Shown here one piece after another: positions 33,846 to 42,830 of a stretch of DNA of 64,000 bases (positions within the stretch are counted from its first letter, which is position 1; each line of letters opens with the position of its first letter). The translations under genes and the position numbers were made by a program. Under the pieces are notes generated by a model. That model made no database searches. It was not told the origin of the DNA and worked only from the letters and a program-made list of their open reading frames with translations. The stretch covers positions 62,001 through 126,000 of the forward strand of contig CAVZZJ010000007.1 of the NCBI GenBank assembly GCA_963779735.1, given 5' to 3'. This stretch comes from Bog-473 sp963779735 (GTDB lineage: Bacteria; Actinomycetota; Acidimicrobiia; Acidimicrobiales; RAAP-2).

Positions 33846-34358
33846 CTAGGCAGAGCCAGCCTCAGAGCCAACCGTGATGCTCGGTGTCCCTGCCAGCGTC
33901 TGCAGCACAACGCAGTAGCGCTCGGTCGTGGAAACGAGATCGGCTACTTCCTCGGGAGGGGCCGAGGTCTTGAGGTCGAAATGCAGGCGAATAGCCGTGA
34001 AGCCGACCGGGGCGTCCCGTTCGACGCCCAGGGTGCCGCGGAAATCAAGATCGCCTTCGGCCCGGACACTCCCTCCGACGATCAGCCCCCGGTTGATCGC
34101 GACCGATCGCAGGGTCACTCCGGCACACGCGACCAGTGCTTGAAGGAGCATGTCGCCGGAACACGCCAGACCACCGTCGCCACCGGTGGCAGGATGCAGC
34201 CCTGCCTCTACGATCGCCCGACCGGTCGCCACCGAGCATGAGACCCCCTCATCTCCGAGTCGTCCGTCAGCGTGAAGCGTGATGAACGCTCGAGCTGGGT
34301 CATCCCGATACTGAGCTTTCAGAGGTGCCTGAGTCGCCCTGAGCTGTTCGCGGTCCAC
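33846..34358 (-). CDS. OsmC family peroxiredoxin-like protein
   Basis: This 170-aa protein has the two OsmC cysteines: one in LLQALVACAGVTLRSVA (~98) and one in TTERYCVVLQTL (~153), on the expected helices, with the LACSGDMLLQALVACAG block. The N-terminal half holds strands with ARAFITLHADGRLGDEGVSC. OsmC/Ohr proteins reduce organic hydroperoxides in the cytoplasm with thiol donors. The length is on the long side of the family. It is divergent from the dioxygenase gene at 34660, with ~300 bp between. Confidence 0.85.
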   Translation of the reverse strand: MDREQLRATQAPLKAQYRDDPARAFITLHADGRLGDEGVSCSVATGRAIVEAGLHPATGGDGGLACSGDMLLQALVACAGVTLRSVAINRGLIVGGSVRAEGDLDFRGTLGVERDAPVGFTAIRLHFDLKTSAPPEEVADLVSTTERYCVVLQTLAGTPSITVGSEAGSA

Positions 34359-34659
34359 TTGGTCCTCCTTGTTCCGCTAGCCCGAGCTTAGATCCGTAAC
34401 GGGCAGAGCTGCACCTGGCTGGCCATAGTGTCTATCTTGCAGCCCCAGGTTCAGGCAGCTCTTTTTTCAATGACCATGCGCAGTGAGTCCCCGAGTGCGC
34501 TGCGCAGGCCGGGGGACCCCAATCCGCCGGTCGGGCACCATCGAAGCCCAGGCTCGCGAGCGAGACGATCGAAGTGCCCGACTCGTGACGTAGAGTTTGT
34601 GCTACCGATCGCTTCGGCAAGCTGCTCGGATGCGGGCAATCGGCGAAGGGAGGATCATC

Positions 34660-35907
34660 ATGAGCGTGGACATGCGCACTCGGCCGATTAACGCAGAAGG
34701 ACCGGCCGATCCCGAGTCGTTCTTCGAGGTCGACTGGCGAGACGCGGTTGCTCGAAACGGCCGCCGTGCCGCGACCGACGCAGCGCGGCTCGCCCTCGGC
34801 CCACTCGCCATCCGGGTGGACGGTGAGGTCTGGACGATTGCGCCCCGAAGCAAAACCATCGACGTTGTCCCCGGACACGTCGAGACCTATCCGTGTATCA
34901 CGCTCGATCGTGCCGCGTTCGCCGACCTCTTCTGTGAACGACGCACCGCGCTGGGGCTGGTCATCGGGGCCCGGGTCATCGGCGACCCCGCCTCCTACGA
35001 GGCCTTCTGCGCGTGGGATCCGGTGCTCCGCTCGCTTCTCGACGGACGGCCTGTATATCAGCCCGGTGCGGTGACGCTCCGTTCCTCTGACGGGTCCCCG
35101 GTCGAGCTCGACCAGCGGTTCCGGCTCGGCGAGCAGACCGCGGAGGCCGCCCATTTCCTAGCCGAGACCGGGTTCCTGCTCCTGAACGACGTCTACACCG
35201 AAGCCGAGATGGACGAGATCGACGCCGATCTCGCCCGCGCAGTTGGCGCAGCCCGAGTCGAGGACGGTTCGTCCTGGTGGGCGACGACCCGCACCGGCGA
35301 GCGCTATCCGTGCCGGATCCTCGACTTCGCGCGCAAGTCACCAGCGCTTCAAGCGCTTATCGCGGATGACCGGTACGTCGCCATCGGCGAGCTGCTCGGC
35401 GTTGGTCACCGTCCGGGCGATCCGTTCGGCGAGCATTTCGCCGACGTCACCGCGGAGGGGCTCCTCAAGCGGGTCGATTCCGTCGACGGACTCGTGTGCC
35501 TGCCGTGGCACAAAGACTGCGATCGTGGCGGGCATTCGATGTTCTGTGCCGGTCTCACGATTGGCATCTGCCTCACGCCCGTCGACGAGGCCCACGGCGG
35601 TCTTGACGTCATGGCCGGCTCGCACCGGGCGAACATCGCCCGGGCACAGATCGACGACTCGCTCGACCTGCCCGCCGTGACCCTACGCGCCAAGCGCGGC
35701 GACGTCACCGTGCACATGTCCTGCACGCTTCACCGCTCGACCCACCCCACCACACGGGAACGCCGTGTCGCCTATACCGGCTTCGCACTGCCCCCGCGGC
35801 CGGGCGACTCGCACGCCGAGGACGCCCAGCCCCGGTTGCGCCAAGAGCGGGCGGCCATCGGGGGATCGAACGGTCGACCGAGTCTTGCCTCAGAGATCGA
35901 AGCATGA
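34660..35907 (+). CDS. phytanoyl-CoA dioxygenase (PhyH)-like Fe(II)/2-oxoglutarate oxygenase
   Basis: This 415-aa protein starts at ATG after GGGAGG (ATCATC spacer). Residues ~1-145 form an extra domain resembling an SCP2/sterol-carrier fold (LALGPLAIRVDGEVWTIAPR, then VETYPCITLDRAAFADLF). From ~165 comes the PhyH oxygenase: AAHFLAETGFLLLNDVYTEA, the metal motif HxD in LPWHKDCDRGGHSMF, and the distal His with the 2OG-binding Arg in HMSCTLHRSTHPTTRERR. The pairing of a lipid-binding-like domain with an oxygenase suggests a hydrophobic, perhaps CoA-linked or lipid substrate, but this is inference. A CMD remnant follows 34 bp downstream. Confidence 0.8.
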   Translation: MSVDMRTRPINAEGPADPESFFEVDWRDAVARNGRRAATDAARLALGPLAIRVDGEVWTIAPRSKTIDVVPGHVETYPCITLDRAAFADLFCERRTALGLVIGARVIGDPASYEAFCAWDPVLRSLLDGRPVYQPGAVTLRSSDGSPVELDQRFRLGEQTAEAAHFLAETGFLLLNDVYTEAEMDEIDADLARAVGAARVEDGSSWWATTRTGERYPCRILDFARKSPALQALIADDRYVAIGELLGVGHRPGDPFGEHFADVTAEGLLKRVDSVDGLVCLPWHKDCDRGGHSMFCAGLTIGICLTPVDEAHGGLDVMAGSHRANIARAQIDDSLDLPAVTLRAKRGDVTVHMSCTLHRSTHPTTRERRVAYTGFALPPRPGDSHAEDAQPRLRQERAAIGGSNGRPSLASEIEA

Positions 35908-35941
35908 ACGGCTGGGACGACGGCGCCACCACCGCTAGGTC

Positions 35942-36202
35942 ATGGCGTCGGACGTACCCCCGTCGCCGATGACGCCGTGCCTGTCACATGGCGTCGTCGA
36001 CTCGGTCTTCGGCGAGCTCTGGAGCCGCCCCGGTCTCTCTCGACTCGACCGGCGATGGATCACCCTCGCCTGCGTGGGTGCTGCCGCCGTGCACATCCCG
36101 ATCGAACAGCACCTGTACGCCGCGTTGGCGAGCGGCGACTCCTCCCGCGAGGCTAGTAGAACGATCCATTCCAAAGAACGTCCCGAGAGGTGGTCGGTGT
36201 GA
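35942..36202 (+). pseudogene. carboxymuconolactone decarboxylase-family fragment
   Basis: Residues ~12-65 match the CMD/gamma-CMD fold (GVVDSVFGELWSRPGLSRLD, then RRWITLACVGAA and PIEQHLYAALASGDSSREA). Family members run on for another 50-60 residues. Here the frame leaves the homology at about 36155 (SRTIHSKERPERWSV) and stops. It is a 3'-truncated gene. Start ATG 35942 lacks a good ribosome binding site. Confidence 0.65.
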
Positions 36203-36332
36203 TCGCAGTCGAACCGTGCGGATCTTGCCCAATCGCGAGCGCCTCCACGAGAACACGCCCGGGACCTTGGCAACCGTGGTCGGGGTCGACGGCTAGCTGC
36301 CATATGTGCGGGATCCCGTCCACCAACTCGAT

Positions 36333-36593
36333 TCACACAAATCCCTCAAGTGGGTCGCCGACGACAAGAACGAGCGCCGGCGATCCGAAGTAGTCTTCGG
36401 CCTCGTAGTTGACGAATGGCCCCATTCCCACGGCTTCAAAAAACTTGTCGGCCTCGAATCCCATCTTGGGTCGTTGTGTGAACTCGTTAGGCCATGCTCG
36501 ACGGATGGCAGGCCCGGAGTGTTTCTTGCTCCCTCCCGAGTATTCCATTCGGCGAGGTGCCCCGGTACGCCCGGTGACAATCATGGTCATCAC
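36333..36593 (-). CDS. hypothetical protein, 86 aa
   Basis: A short protein that starts 3 bp after the stop of the GNAT gene, so translational coupling is likely. The sequence (MTMIVTGRTGAPRRMEYSGG, then NEFTQRPKMGFEADKFFEAV, ending FGSPALVLVVGDPLEGFV) shows no family I recognise. Aromatic and glycine content suggests a folded domain rather than noise. Alternative frames of this stretch are short. Confidence 0.35.
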   Translation of the reverse strand: MMTMIVTGRTGAPRRMEYSGGSKKHSGPAIRRAWPNEFTQRPKMGFEADKFFEAVGMGPFVNYEAEDYFGSPALVLVVGDPLEGFV

Positions 36594-36596
36594 CGG

Positions 36597-37103
36597 TCAG
36601 ACCCAGTACCGCCGTATCGAAGTTCCGCTGTCATTGATCGCCGTACTCTCCAAGACGCCTCCGCATCGCTCGATGACGGTCGCCGATCCGACGTTGTCCT
36701 CGTCGCAGACGAGCAGAAGTCGATCAACACCACCGTGATGCGCAACATCGACCGCCAGGCGAAGCATCTCCGTGGCATAGCCTTTGCGTCGAAAGGCAGG
36801 AAGCACTACGTAACCGATATGCCCGCCCTCGCGGGCAAGCCAGTCATTCAACGCGAAACGGACCGACACGCGGCCGACCAGTTCTCCACCAACCTCGGCG
36901 GCGAGGAAGTCAGCACGGACTCTGTCCTGGGGTAGATCCGCGCCGACGCGGTAGAACTCAATGTGGGCAAGCCAATCCAGCCATGACATTTCGAACTGGT
37001 AGCCCAAGAGAAAGGAGGTGAAACCCTCCGCAGCCAAGGCCACGTGTGCGGCCACCGCCCCTGGTTCATCTTCTGCATCGAACGGCCTCAGCGTGAGCGG
37101 CAT
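36597..37103 (-). CDS. GNAT-family N-acetyltransferase
   Basis: This 168-aa protein has a GNAT fold: N-terminal MPLTLRPFDAEDEPGAVAAH, the central strand FLAAEVGGELVGRVSVRFAL, the acetyl-CoA-binding motif A in GGHIGYVVLPAFRRKGYATE (Q/RxxGxG/A variant RRKGYA), and motif B VDRLLLVCDEDNVGSATVIE followed by RCGGVLES. It transfers an acetyl group from acetyl-CoA to an amine; the substrate cannot be read from sequence. The length is usual. It is followed 3 bp later by a short gene on the same strand. Confidence 0.87.
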   Translation of the reverse strand: MPLTLRPFDAEDEPGAVAAHVALAAEGFTSFLLGYQFEMSWLDWLAHIEFYRVGADLPQDRVRADFLAAEVGGELVGRVSVRFALNDWLAREGGHIGYVVLPAFRRKGYATEMLRLAVDVAHHGGVDRLLLVCDEDNVGSATVIERCGGVLESTAINDSGTSIRRYWV

Positions 37104-37600
37104 GAGTCAGATCGTAGGCGTGTCCATAACGCCAATCGGATCGAAACGGCAGTTATGCCGGATTTCGGGTATTGCTCCAAAGGCCCGCTCCTGAAGCCCA
37201 GATGGTTAAGCACAAGTGGGACGGTGCCCCCTGGAGCGGGCTAGTTCTAGTGAGGCCAGCGGATCGGGTGACGTACGGTGAGAAGTGATCAGAACAAGGG
37301 CGCTCATGGGTTTCGGAACACCCTCGCTCCGCCTTCCATCAGCTCGCGTACGGGTAACGCCCCAGCCAAGCCACCTCCGCTACAGAGTGCCCCGCCTACC
37401 AGGAGGTGCTCGTACACCCAGCATCGGAACGATCGGGCGAAGATCGCCCGATGCCACGGTACCGACGATGATCGCCGCCGCTGTTGAGGTGGGCAGCACG
37501 AAGGGGTCCACAGGTTCTCCATAGGTTGCCTAGGTAACTTCACGTCATGGCAGACTCCCCAGGCTCGTCTCGCGGCCGGAGCCGTTGTTAGCCTCCGTGA
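37104..37600. other. divergent intergenic stretch with one hairpin
   Basis: About 500 bp between the GNAT gene (minus) and the membrane-protein gene (plus). It holds no supported gene. ATCGGGCGA (37432-37440) and TCGCCCGAT (37444-37452) form a perfect 9-bp inverted repeat with a 3-nt loop, ~150 bp upstream of the next gene. This could be an operator or a short terminator-like hairpin. Confidence 0.5.
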
Positions 37601-38497
37601 ATGGACGATAGGCCGTTGATCGGAACCGGTCTTGTGGCCCTCGCCGGGGTCGTTTCGCTGGTTGGCTCATTTTCGCCTGTGTGGTCCGAGCTCAACTCGT
37701 CGACTTGGCGCCAGCACTACGAACCGATCTGGCTAGCGGAGGCCGCCATCATGATCGGGGCGGCGTGCTGCGCGTACTGGTCACCAAGGATCGCAACGGC
37801 ACTGCTCCTACCGGCCATCGTGTCCAGGATCATCAGCGTTGGCCAGTTCCAGACCCCGAAGAGCGGCTTCACCGGACACGCCACAGGATTCTACGAGGCC
37901 GACGTGTGGAGCCTCGGCCTGGCCGTGCTCGGCTTCCTCGCCCTCGTGCTCGTGGCCTCCCCCTTCTGGGGACTAACACGCAGCGGCCTTGTACTGACAG
38001 GAATCCTCTTGCTGGTGGCTGTTGTTTGGTCTGTGGCGGTTGCCATGCCTTGGTCACATCAGGTCCTTCATGCTCTCGGCGGGCGTCGATGGAAGCAGAC
38101 TGGGACGAGCACCCTGCAGGACGACTGTTGCTGGGTCACCAGCTCGGCGTTCTCACGGGGTGAGAAGATCACCACCTGGGTGCAGATGGTGGGACTGCCT
38201 GTCGTTGTGGTCATCACGGGGTTGCGGGCAGGGAGGACCGTTCGTGGCCTCGGCTGGATCGCTGCCGGACTCGTGATGACCGTGATCGGCGTGATCGGCC
38301 TCCTCGGCCTCGGGTCCGTCCCAACCCACAACCCGACCTACACGGAAACGCTGTCGATCCTGCCGGGCATCGCCATCGCCATCGCCGCAGGCGCCCTGAT
38401 CATGATCGTCGGGTCGGTCTTGGCGCTCTGGGGCACCGCCGGTCGGACCCCATCAGAGGCCGATGCGGCGGGGGGCGGCCATGTGCCCCGGTACTAA
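37601..38497 (+). CDS. hypothetical integral membrane protein
   Basis: This 298-aa protein has about seven hydrophobic segments, among them LIGTGLVALAGVVSLVGSF, WSLGLAVLGFLALVLVASPF, GLVLTGILLLVAVVWSVAVA, LGWIAAGLVMTVIGVIGLLG and IAIAIAAGALIMIVGSVLAL. Two hydrophilic loops carry conserved-looking Trp/Cys (GGRRWKQTGTSTLQDDCCWV). No transporter or enzyme motif is visible. It is monocistronic, with a GTG/ATG start lacking a strong ribosome binding site. Function unknown. Confidence 0.7.
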   Translation: MDDRPLIGTGLVALAGVVSLVGSFSPVWSELNSSTWRQHYEPIWLAEAAIMIGAACCAYWSPRIATALLLPAIVSRIISVGQFQTPKSGFTGHATGFYEADVWSLGLAVLGFLALVLVASPFWGLTRSGLVLTGILLLVAVVWSVAVAMPWSHQVLHALGGRRWKQTGTSTLQDDCCWVTSSAFSRGEKITTWVQMVGLPVVVVITGLRAGRTVRGLGWIAAGLVMTVIGVIGLLGLGSVPTHNPTYTETLSILPGIAIAIAAGALIMIVGSVLALWGTAGRTPSEADAAGGGHVPRY

Positions 38498-38575
38498 CCC
38501 GCCACGGGCCTCATTTTTGCGGCTCCTGAGCGATCGTGCCCTGGAGCTGTCACGCCACCGTCGTAGGCACGCATC

Positions 38576-38700
38576 GTGCCCGACCCCGCCTCGGCACTCA
38601 CCGCCTGGCTGATGCTACCCGGAATGGGGGAGTAGCTGCCGACGCGCGTGAACCTGGCCCACCGCCCGGCCGCGGGGACGTCCGGCCCAGACCGAACCGG
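38576..38700 (+). pseudogene. degenerate copy of the WhiB gene N-terminus
   Basis: From GTG 38576, the translation PDPASALTAWLMLPGMGE is followed by TAG (38633-38635) and then LPTRVNLAHRPA. This parallels the intact WhiB gene at 47173 (PDPASALIAWLMTPGIGEQL, then PTPDDLAHRPA) at the nucleotide level too. The cysteine cluster is not found downstream. It is a decayed partial paralogue about 8.6 kb from its likely parent. No coding potential remains. Confidence 0.7.
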
Positions 38701-38869
38701 CCTGAACGTCAGCGTGCGCGCTATAAACGCACGATAGAGCCGGCGAAGGCGGGCTGCCGCGCCGGCAAAAGACCTGAAGCTTTTCCGTCTCGGGGCGGGG
38801 CGATCCGCCGCGTGCTCGGTGAGCATGCAATCGCCCCAGTCTCTTCTGGGCCTTAGCTGAGCCTGGCAC

Positions 38870-39649
38870 CTACTGGTTGACGGTGTAGCCGCCGTTGACG
38901 GGGTAGGTCTGGCCGGTGATCCAGCTCGCCAGTGGGCTGGCGAGGAATGTGATCATGGCGGCGGGGTCCTCGGGTTCTCCGATGCGTCGGATGATGTAGG
39001 GCCTGAGCCGCTGTTTCTGAGCTTCTTGCATGTCTGGTGTCGGCTCAGCGCTGGCGGTGGGGTCGTCGAAAGTGTTGATTGTGCCGAGGGCAACGTTGTT
39101 GGCGGTGATCTGGTAGCGCCCGAGTTCCCGAGCGATGGCTCGGGTGAAGCCGGCAGCGCCGGCCTTGGACGCTGCGTAGACGGCGAGCCGGGGTTCCCCC
39201 CGACGGCCGGCGTCGGAGACAACCGTAATGATGCGACCCCACTTGGCGCTGATCATATGCGGGGTGCAGGCGTGAATGCAGTTCATCGGTCCGAAGAAAT
39301 TCACGCCGACAAAGCGGTCCCACTCGTCGCGAGGCGACTCGTGAAACATGTTCAGGGTGTAGCTATCCGTGCCGGCGTTACCAGCGTTGTTCACCAGAAT
39401 ATCGACGCCTCGACCGCTGACAGCCTGGTGGACGCCGTCGAAGTCGGTAACGTCGAAAGGCAGTGGTTCCGCTGTGGCGCCCGTAGCCCGGATCTTGCCG
39501 GCCACCGACTCGGCCCGGTCGGCGTAGTAATCGTTGACGAGCACTTTGGCGCCGACCGAGGCCAGCATCTCGCTCGTGGTCTCGCCTACTCCGTGGCCGC
39601 CGCCGGTGACCAATGCCGTTTTGCCCGACAGGTCGATCTCGAAGTTCAT
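38870..39649 (-). CDS. short-chain dehydrogenase/reductase (SDR)
   Basis: This 259-aa classical SDR has a TGGGHGVG cofactor motif (~14-21), NNAG (~90), a Ser in VVSDAG, and the catalytic YAASKAG. The C-terminus (WITGQTYPVNGGYTVNQ) is typical of 3-oxoacyl/3-hydroxyacyl-type SDRs. Its ATG overlaps the stop of the upstream class III CoA-transferase gene (ATGA), so the two are translationally coupled and probably act in one CoA-ester pathway, with this enzyme doing a hydroxy/keto step. Substrate unknown. Confidence 0.88.
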   Translation of the reverse strand: MNFEIDLSGKTALVTGGGHGVGETTSEMLASVGAKVLVNDYYADRAESVAGKIRATGATAEPLPFDVTDFDGVHQAVSGRGVDILVNNAGNAGTDSYTLNMFHESPRDEWDRFVGVNFFGPMNCIHACTPHMISAKWGRIITVVSDAGRRGEPRLAVYAASKAGAAGFTRAIARELGRYQITANNVALGTINTFDDPTASAEPTPDMQEAQKQRLRPYIIRRIGEPEDPAAMITFLASPLASWITGQTYPVNGGYTVNQ

Positions 39650-40773
39650 TTGGCATCTCCTAACGCTCCTGACGAGCGCAGCTCGTCAATCTCCTGGGCA
39701 CTGAACCCAGCCTCGGACAGGACTTCGCCGGTGTGCTTGCCTGGGTCGGGGGGTGGGGTGGTGATCGTGGTGGCTCGGGGTCCGTCGGGACCGTTGATTC
39801 GGATAGGGTTCGCCGGGACGGGCTTACCGTCGACCTCAACGACGGCTTCTCGCGCTTTGACGTGCGGGTCGTCGACGAGGGTGGAGCCCTGGTGAACGGC
39901 GCTGATCGTGGATCCGGTCGGTCCCAGCTCGGCGATCCAGTGAGCCGCTGGCCGGGTCTGAAGCACGTCGCCGACGCGTCGGGCTGCTTCGTCCTGGTCG
40001 GTCGGGCGGTTGTCGGCCATGTCGTGGAGTCCGAGTCCATGACACAGCGCCGCCCATGTCCGTGGTTCGTCGGCGGCCACGGACACCCAGCGTCCGTCCG
40101 CGCATTGGTAGAGCCGACGCGACGCTGAGATCGGGATACCGAATGCCGTGTCGCTCAGCTGACCCTCGGCGCCGGCGAGCAGCCAGCTCGCCGATTCGCT
40201 CATGCTGATGTCGAGATGGGCGCCGTGGCCGGTCCGCTCCCGGTCGTAGAGGGCGGTTGCGATGCCAGTCGTTGCCATCAAGGCAGCGATCGGCAGTGAT
40301 AGCACCACCTGCGGGTACCATGGCAGTCCGGGGTTGATGGCGGCCAGTAGTCCTGAGTAGCCGGTGTAGGTGATGTCGTGGCCGGCGAAACGGGCGTATG
40401 GGCCGTCCTGGCCGTAGCCGGTGATCGAGCACCAGATGAGCGAGGGATATTCGCGCGCTGCTGATTTGGGGCCGAACCCGCGGTCGTCCAAGTCCCCGGG
40501 GCGGTTGTTGTCCACCACCACGTCGGCCCAGCCCGCCAGCCTGGCCAGTACCTGGGCTGCCCCCGGATTTCGCAGGTCTAGGCCGACGGACCGCTTGGCC
40601 CGCCCGATGCCGGTGCCCACGCCGGCGAACATCGGGTTCGATCCCGGTGCGTCGATTCTGACCACGTCGGCCCCCAGATCGGCGAGCATCACCGTGCAGA
40701 ACTGGCCCGGCGGGAACCGGGTCAGGTCCAGTACTTTCACCCCCGACAACGCCTGCGGCCCTATATCAGCCAC
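39646..40773 (-). CDS. class III CoA-transferase (CaiB/BaiF family)
   Basis: This 375-aa protein starts at GTG 40773 after GAAGGAGG with a 5-nt spacer. N-terminal KVLDLTRFPPGQFCTVMLAD and LGADVVRIDAPGSNP are family hallmarks. The catalytic Asp is expected in FAGHDITYTGYSG, and VVVDNNRPGDLDDRGFG matches the usual FRPG-type loop. It moves CoA between a thioester and a carboxylate. The 3' end overlaps the SDR gene by 4 bp. It is likely to work with that SDR and the second CoA-transferase in catabolism of a carboxylic acid (inference). Confidence 0.9.
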   Translation of the reverse strand: MADIGPQALSGVKVLDLTRFPPGQFCTVMLADLGADVVRIDAPGSNPMFAGVGTGIGRAKRSVGLDLRNPGAAQVLARLAGWADVVVDNNRPGDLDDRGFGPKSAAREYPSLIWCSITGYGQDGPYARFAGHDITYTGYSGLLAAINPGLPWYPQVVLSLPIAALMATTGIATALYDRERTGHGAHLDISMSESASWLLAGAEGQLSDTAFGIPISASRRLYQCADGRWVSVAADEPRTWAALCHGLGLHDMADNRPTDQDEAARRVGDVLQTRPAAHWIAELGPTGSTISAVHQGSTLVDDPHVKAREAVVEVDGKPVPANPIRINGPDGPRATTITTPPPDPGKHTGEVLSEAGFSAQEIDELRSSGALGDAK

Positions 40774-41276
40774 TGTCCCTCCTTCGTGCCGGCAGGAGCC
40801 TGAGCAGACCCCGCCCGGTTCGGTCCCTGACAATCCCAGTCGTGAAAGGCTACGACCTGGCTGTTGCCTCGTACAGGCTGCGCCATGTTCACGGGGCGGA
40901 TGACCGTGTGTCGACGTCCGTGGCGTTCACGTACAACGCACCGACGTCGGGCCAGATCGTTCGGAGTGCGGGTAGTCGCACGCCCAGGCGAGGACGCCGA
41001 TGGCCCGCCGAGTACGAGTTGCACGTGACCACAAGGCATCGCTTCTAAAGATGTTGCGGTCAGGATAGGCGAGCATGGCTCCATTCGAGGGCGTCGCGTC
41101 GTTCGACGATTACACCGAGTGTCGGGTGGCCGCATCCTACGAGGTGCAGTCCACTCGAGTTGGTCCTCTATGTATACGAACGTATGTTCGACGGTGAGCA
41201 CTCATGGCGGAGCCGTTCACGGATCAGCACCGCAGGAACAGCTTGAACACGCTCGTCCTTTGATACCGGTCTGCAG
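40774..41276. other. intergenic stretch with a LexA/TetR-like palindrome
   Basis: About 500 bp between the two CoA-transferase genes. No supported gene; a 19-codon frame (ATG 41204 to 41263) follows the palindrome. It contains CGAACGTATGTTCG (separate entry). The end near 40774-40800 carries the ribosome binding site for the GTG start of the first CoA-transferase. Confidence 0.5.
41177..41190. promoter_or_regulatory. palindrome CGAACGTATGTTCG (LexA SOS-box or TetR-type operator)
   Basis: CGAAC-GTAT-GTTCG matches the actinobacterial LexA box consensus CGAACRNRYGTTYG exactly. An overlapping palindrome, ATACGAACGTAT (41175-41186 region), could instead suit a TetR-type regulator. No SOS gene follows; the nearest real genes are the CoA-transferases, the first one 400 bp away on the minus strand. 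The role is therefore uncertain. Confidence 0.4.
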
Positions 41277-42488
41277 CTAACACGTAACCACCCGCTCACG
41301 AACGAGATCGTCAATTTCTTCGGGTGTTATCCCCAGTTCCTCCAATATCGCAGCGGTCTGTTCTCCGAGGCGTGGCGGCGGCCGTCTGTGGGTCGCTCGT
41401 TCTCCATTGAGAGTGAGTGGGATGTCGACGACATGCAGGTCTGGGATATCTGGGTGGGGCATGTCCACCAGCATCTCCAATGCGCGGAGCTGTGGGTCGT
41501 GGACGAGGTCTGCCACTGAGCGGACGCGGCTGCACGGGACCGATGCGACACCGAGAAGAGCCTCCCACTCGGCCGCCGTCTTCATTTTGAAACGGTGCTC
41601 CAAGACGTGATGGAGCGGGATCCGGTTGGCGACCCGGTTCGCATTGTGCGCATAGTTCGGATCCTCCGGCAGTTCCGGCAGATCGAGCGCTCGGCACAAC
41701 AAGGCGAACAGATGGTCATTGCCGGCCGTGACCATGAGATCTCCTTCGGCCGTAGCGAACACCTCGTAGGGGGCGACGAACGGGGTTCCATTTCCCTGCC
41801 GCTGGGGGCTTTCGCCGGTGGCGAGATACCCCTCCACGTGGTAGGACAGCCACCAGGCGGCCGTCTCGTAGAGGCTGACCTCCACGAGAGCCCCCACACC
41901 GTTCTCGGAGCGATTCCGAAGTGCGGCTTGGATCCCAACGGCAGCCCACATGGCCGTACCCAAGTCGATCACACCAACCCCCAACCGTGCCGGGGGCCCA
42001 TCGGGATAGCCGGTCATCGACATGATCCCGGTCTCTGCCTGCAGAACAGGATCGTAACCCGGAGCATCCTTCTTGGGGCCCTTCGACCCGTACGCCGTGA
42101 TGGAGCAGTAGACCAGTCCCTCGCTGAGGTGATGGAGTGAGTCGTAGTCCAGCCCCCGCCTGGCGAGAGAACCGGGTCGGAAACTCGACACCACGACATC
42201 GGCCCGAGCCGCGAGGCGGCGCACCAGTTGCTGCCCCGCCGCGGCATCGAGGTCGATGGTGATGCTCCGCTTGTTTCGGTTACATGCGAGGAACGTTGCG
42301 CTATGCCCATTCCAGTCGGGTGGGCGCCAGTTGCGGGTGTCGTCACCTGAGCCCGGGGATTCAACCTTGATCACGTCTGCACCCAAATCACCGAGCAGCA
42401 TGGTGCAATAGGGACCAGCCAGGTTCCGCGACAGATCAAGCACGGTGACGCCACGTAGGGCTTCGGACAGTTGTGAGTTGGGCACCAT
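41277..42488 (-). CDS. class III CoA-transferase (CaiB/BaiF family), second copy
   Basis: This 403-aa protein starts at ATG 42488 (MVPNSQLSEALRGVTVLDLS) after GGGAG. It has RNLAGPYCTMLLGDLGADVI, KVESPGSGDDTRNW, the SFRPGSLARRGLDYD loop, and the catalytic Asp in APGYDPVLQAETG. The family forms interlocked dimers that transfer CoA between acyl groups. It is only distantly similar to the neighbouring CoA-transferase at 39646 and is not a tandem duplicate of it. The 5' side carries a decayed solute-binding protein gene, a possible uptake partner of this pathway once. Confidence 0.9.
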   Translation of the reverse strand: MVPNSQLSEALRGVTVLDLSRNLAGPYCTMLLGDLGADVIKVESPGSGDDTRNWRPPDWNGHSATFLACNRNKRSITIDLDAAAGQQLVRRLAARADVVVSSFRPGSLARRGLDYDSLHHLSEGLVYCSITAYGSKGPKKDAPGYDPVLQAETGIMSMTGYPDGPPARLGVGVIDLGTAMWAAVGIQAALRNRSENGVGALVEVSLYETAAWWLSYHVEGYLATGESPQRQGNGTPFVAPYEVFATAEGDLMVTAGNDHLFALLCRALDLPELPEDPNYAHNANRVANRIPLHHVLEHRFKMKTAAEWEALLGVASVPCSRVRSVADLVHDPQLRALEMLVDMPHPDIPDLHVVDIPLTLNGERATHRRPPPRLGEQTAAILEELGITPEEIDDLVRERVVTC

Positions 42489-42519
42489 CACTCCCTCGGG
42501 TTCTGCTGTACAGGGGAAC

Positions 42520-42830
42520 GACCGTACTCTCAAAGCGAAGCATCGTCTTACTCGGAAGGGCAGTTCCGTAGATCTGATCAGCGTGCGCGACCAGATGGAA
42601 TATTGAGCCACGGTACTCGGCGACCCAGACGCAGTTGTCCGCTCCGGCAGCACTCCCGCGCTGATCGAGCGCGATACCGACCGAATGGCTCTTGAACAGT
42701 CCGCAGGGTTTAAGCTTGTGATACGCGACATGGCGTTGATGAAGGAAGCCTGCGTCGGCTTGGGGCCGGCCGCTTTGAGCCCGGTGACGAATCCCAGGAC
42801 AGAGGCGTACACGGGATACCTTTTCGGAAA
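42520..42830 (-). pseudogene. branched-chain-type ABC solute-binding protein, C-terminal remnant with frameshift
   Basis: Minus-strand reading just upstream of the CoA-transferase start gives YPVYASVLGFVTGLKAAGPK followed by PTQASFINAMSRITSLNP, which matches the end of LivJ/LivK-type periplasmic binding proteins (GF-GLKAAG-PT-ASFI-AL). At about 42700 the frame shifts by one and the next part, GLFKSHSVGIALDQRGSAAG then NCVWVAEYRGSIFHLV, continues as the family tail with the usual Cys-Trp. Only about 100 of the usual ~400 residues remain and there is no start. The gene is dead. Confidence 0.65.

Noticed and set aside
41595..42140. 181-aa plus-strand ORF opposite the CoA-transferase at 41277
   Set aside because: It is the antisense of a well-supported CoA-transferase with catalytic motifs.
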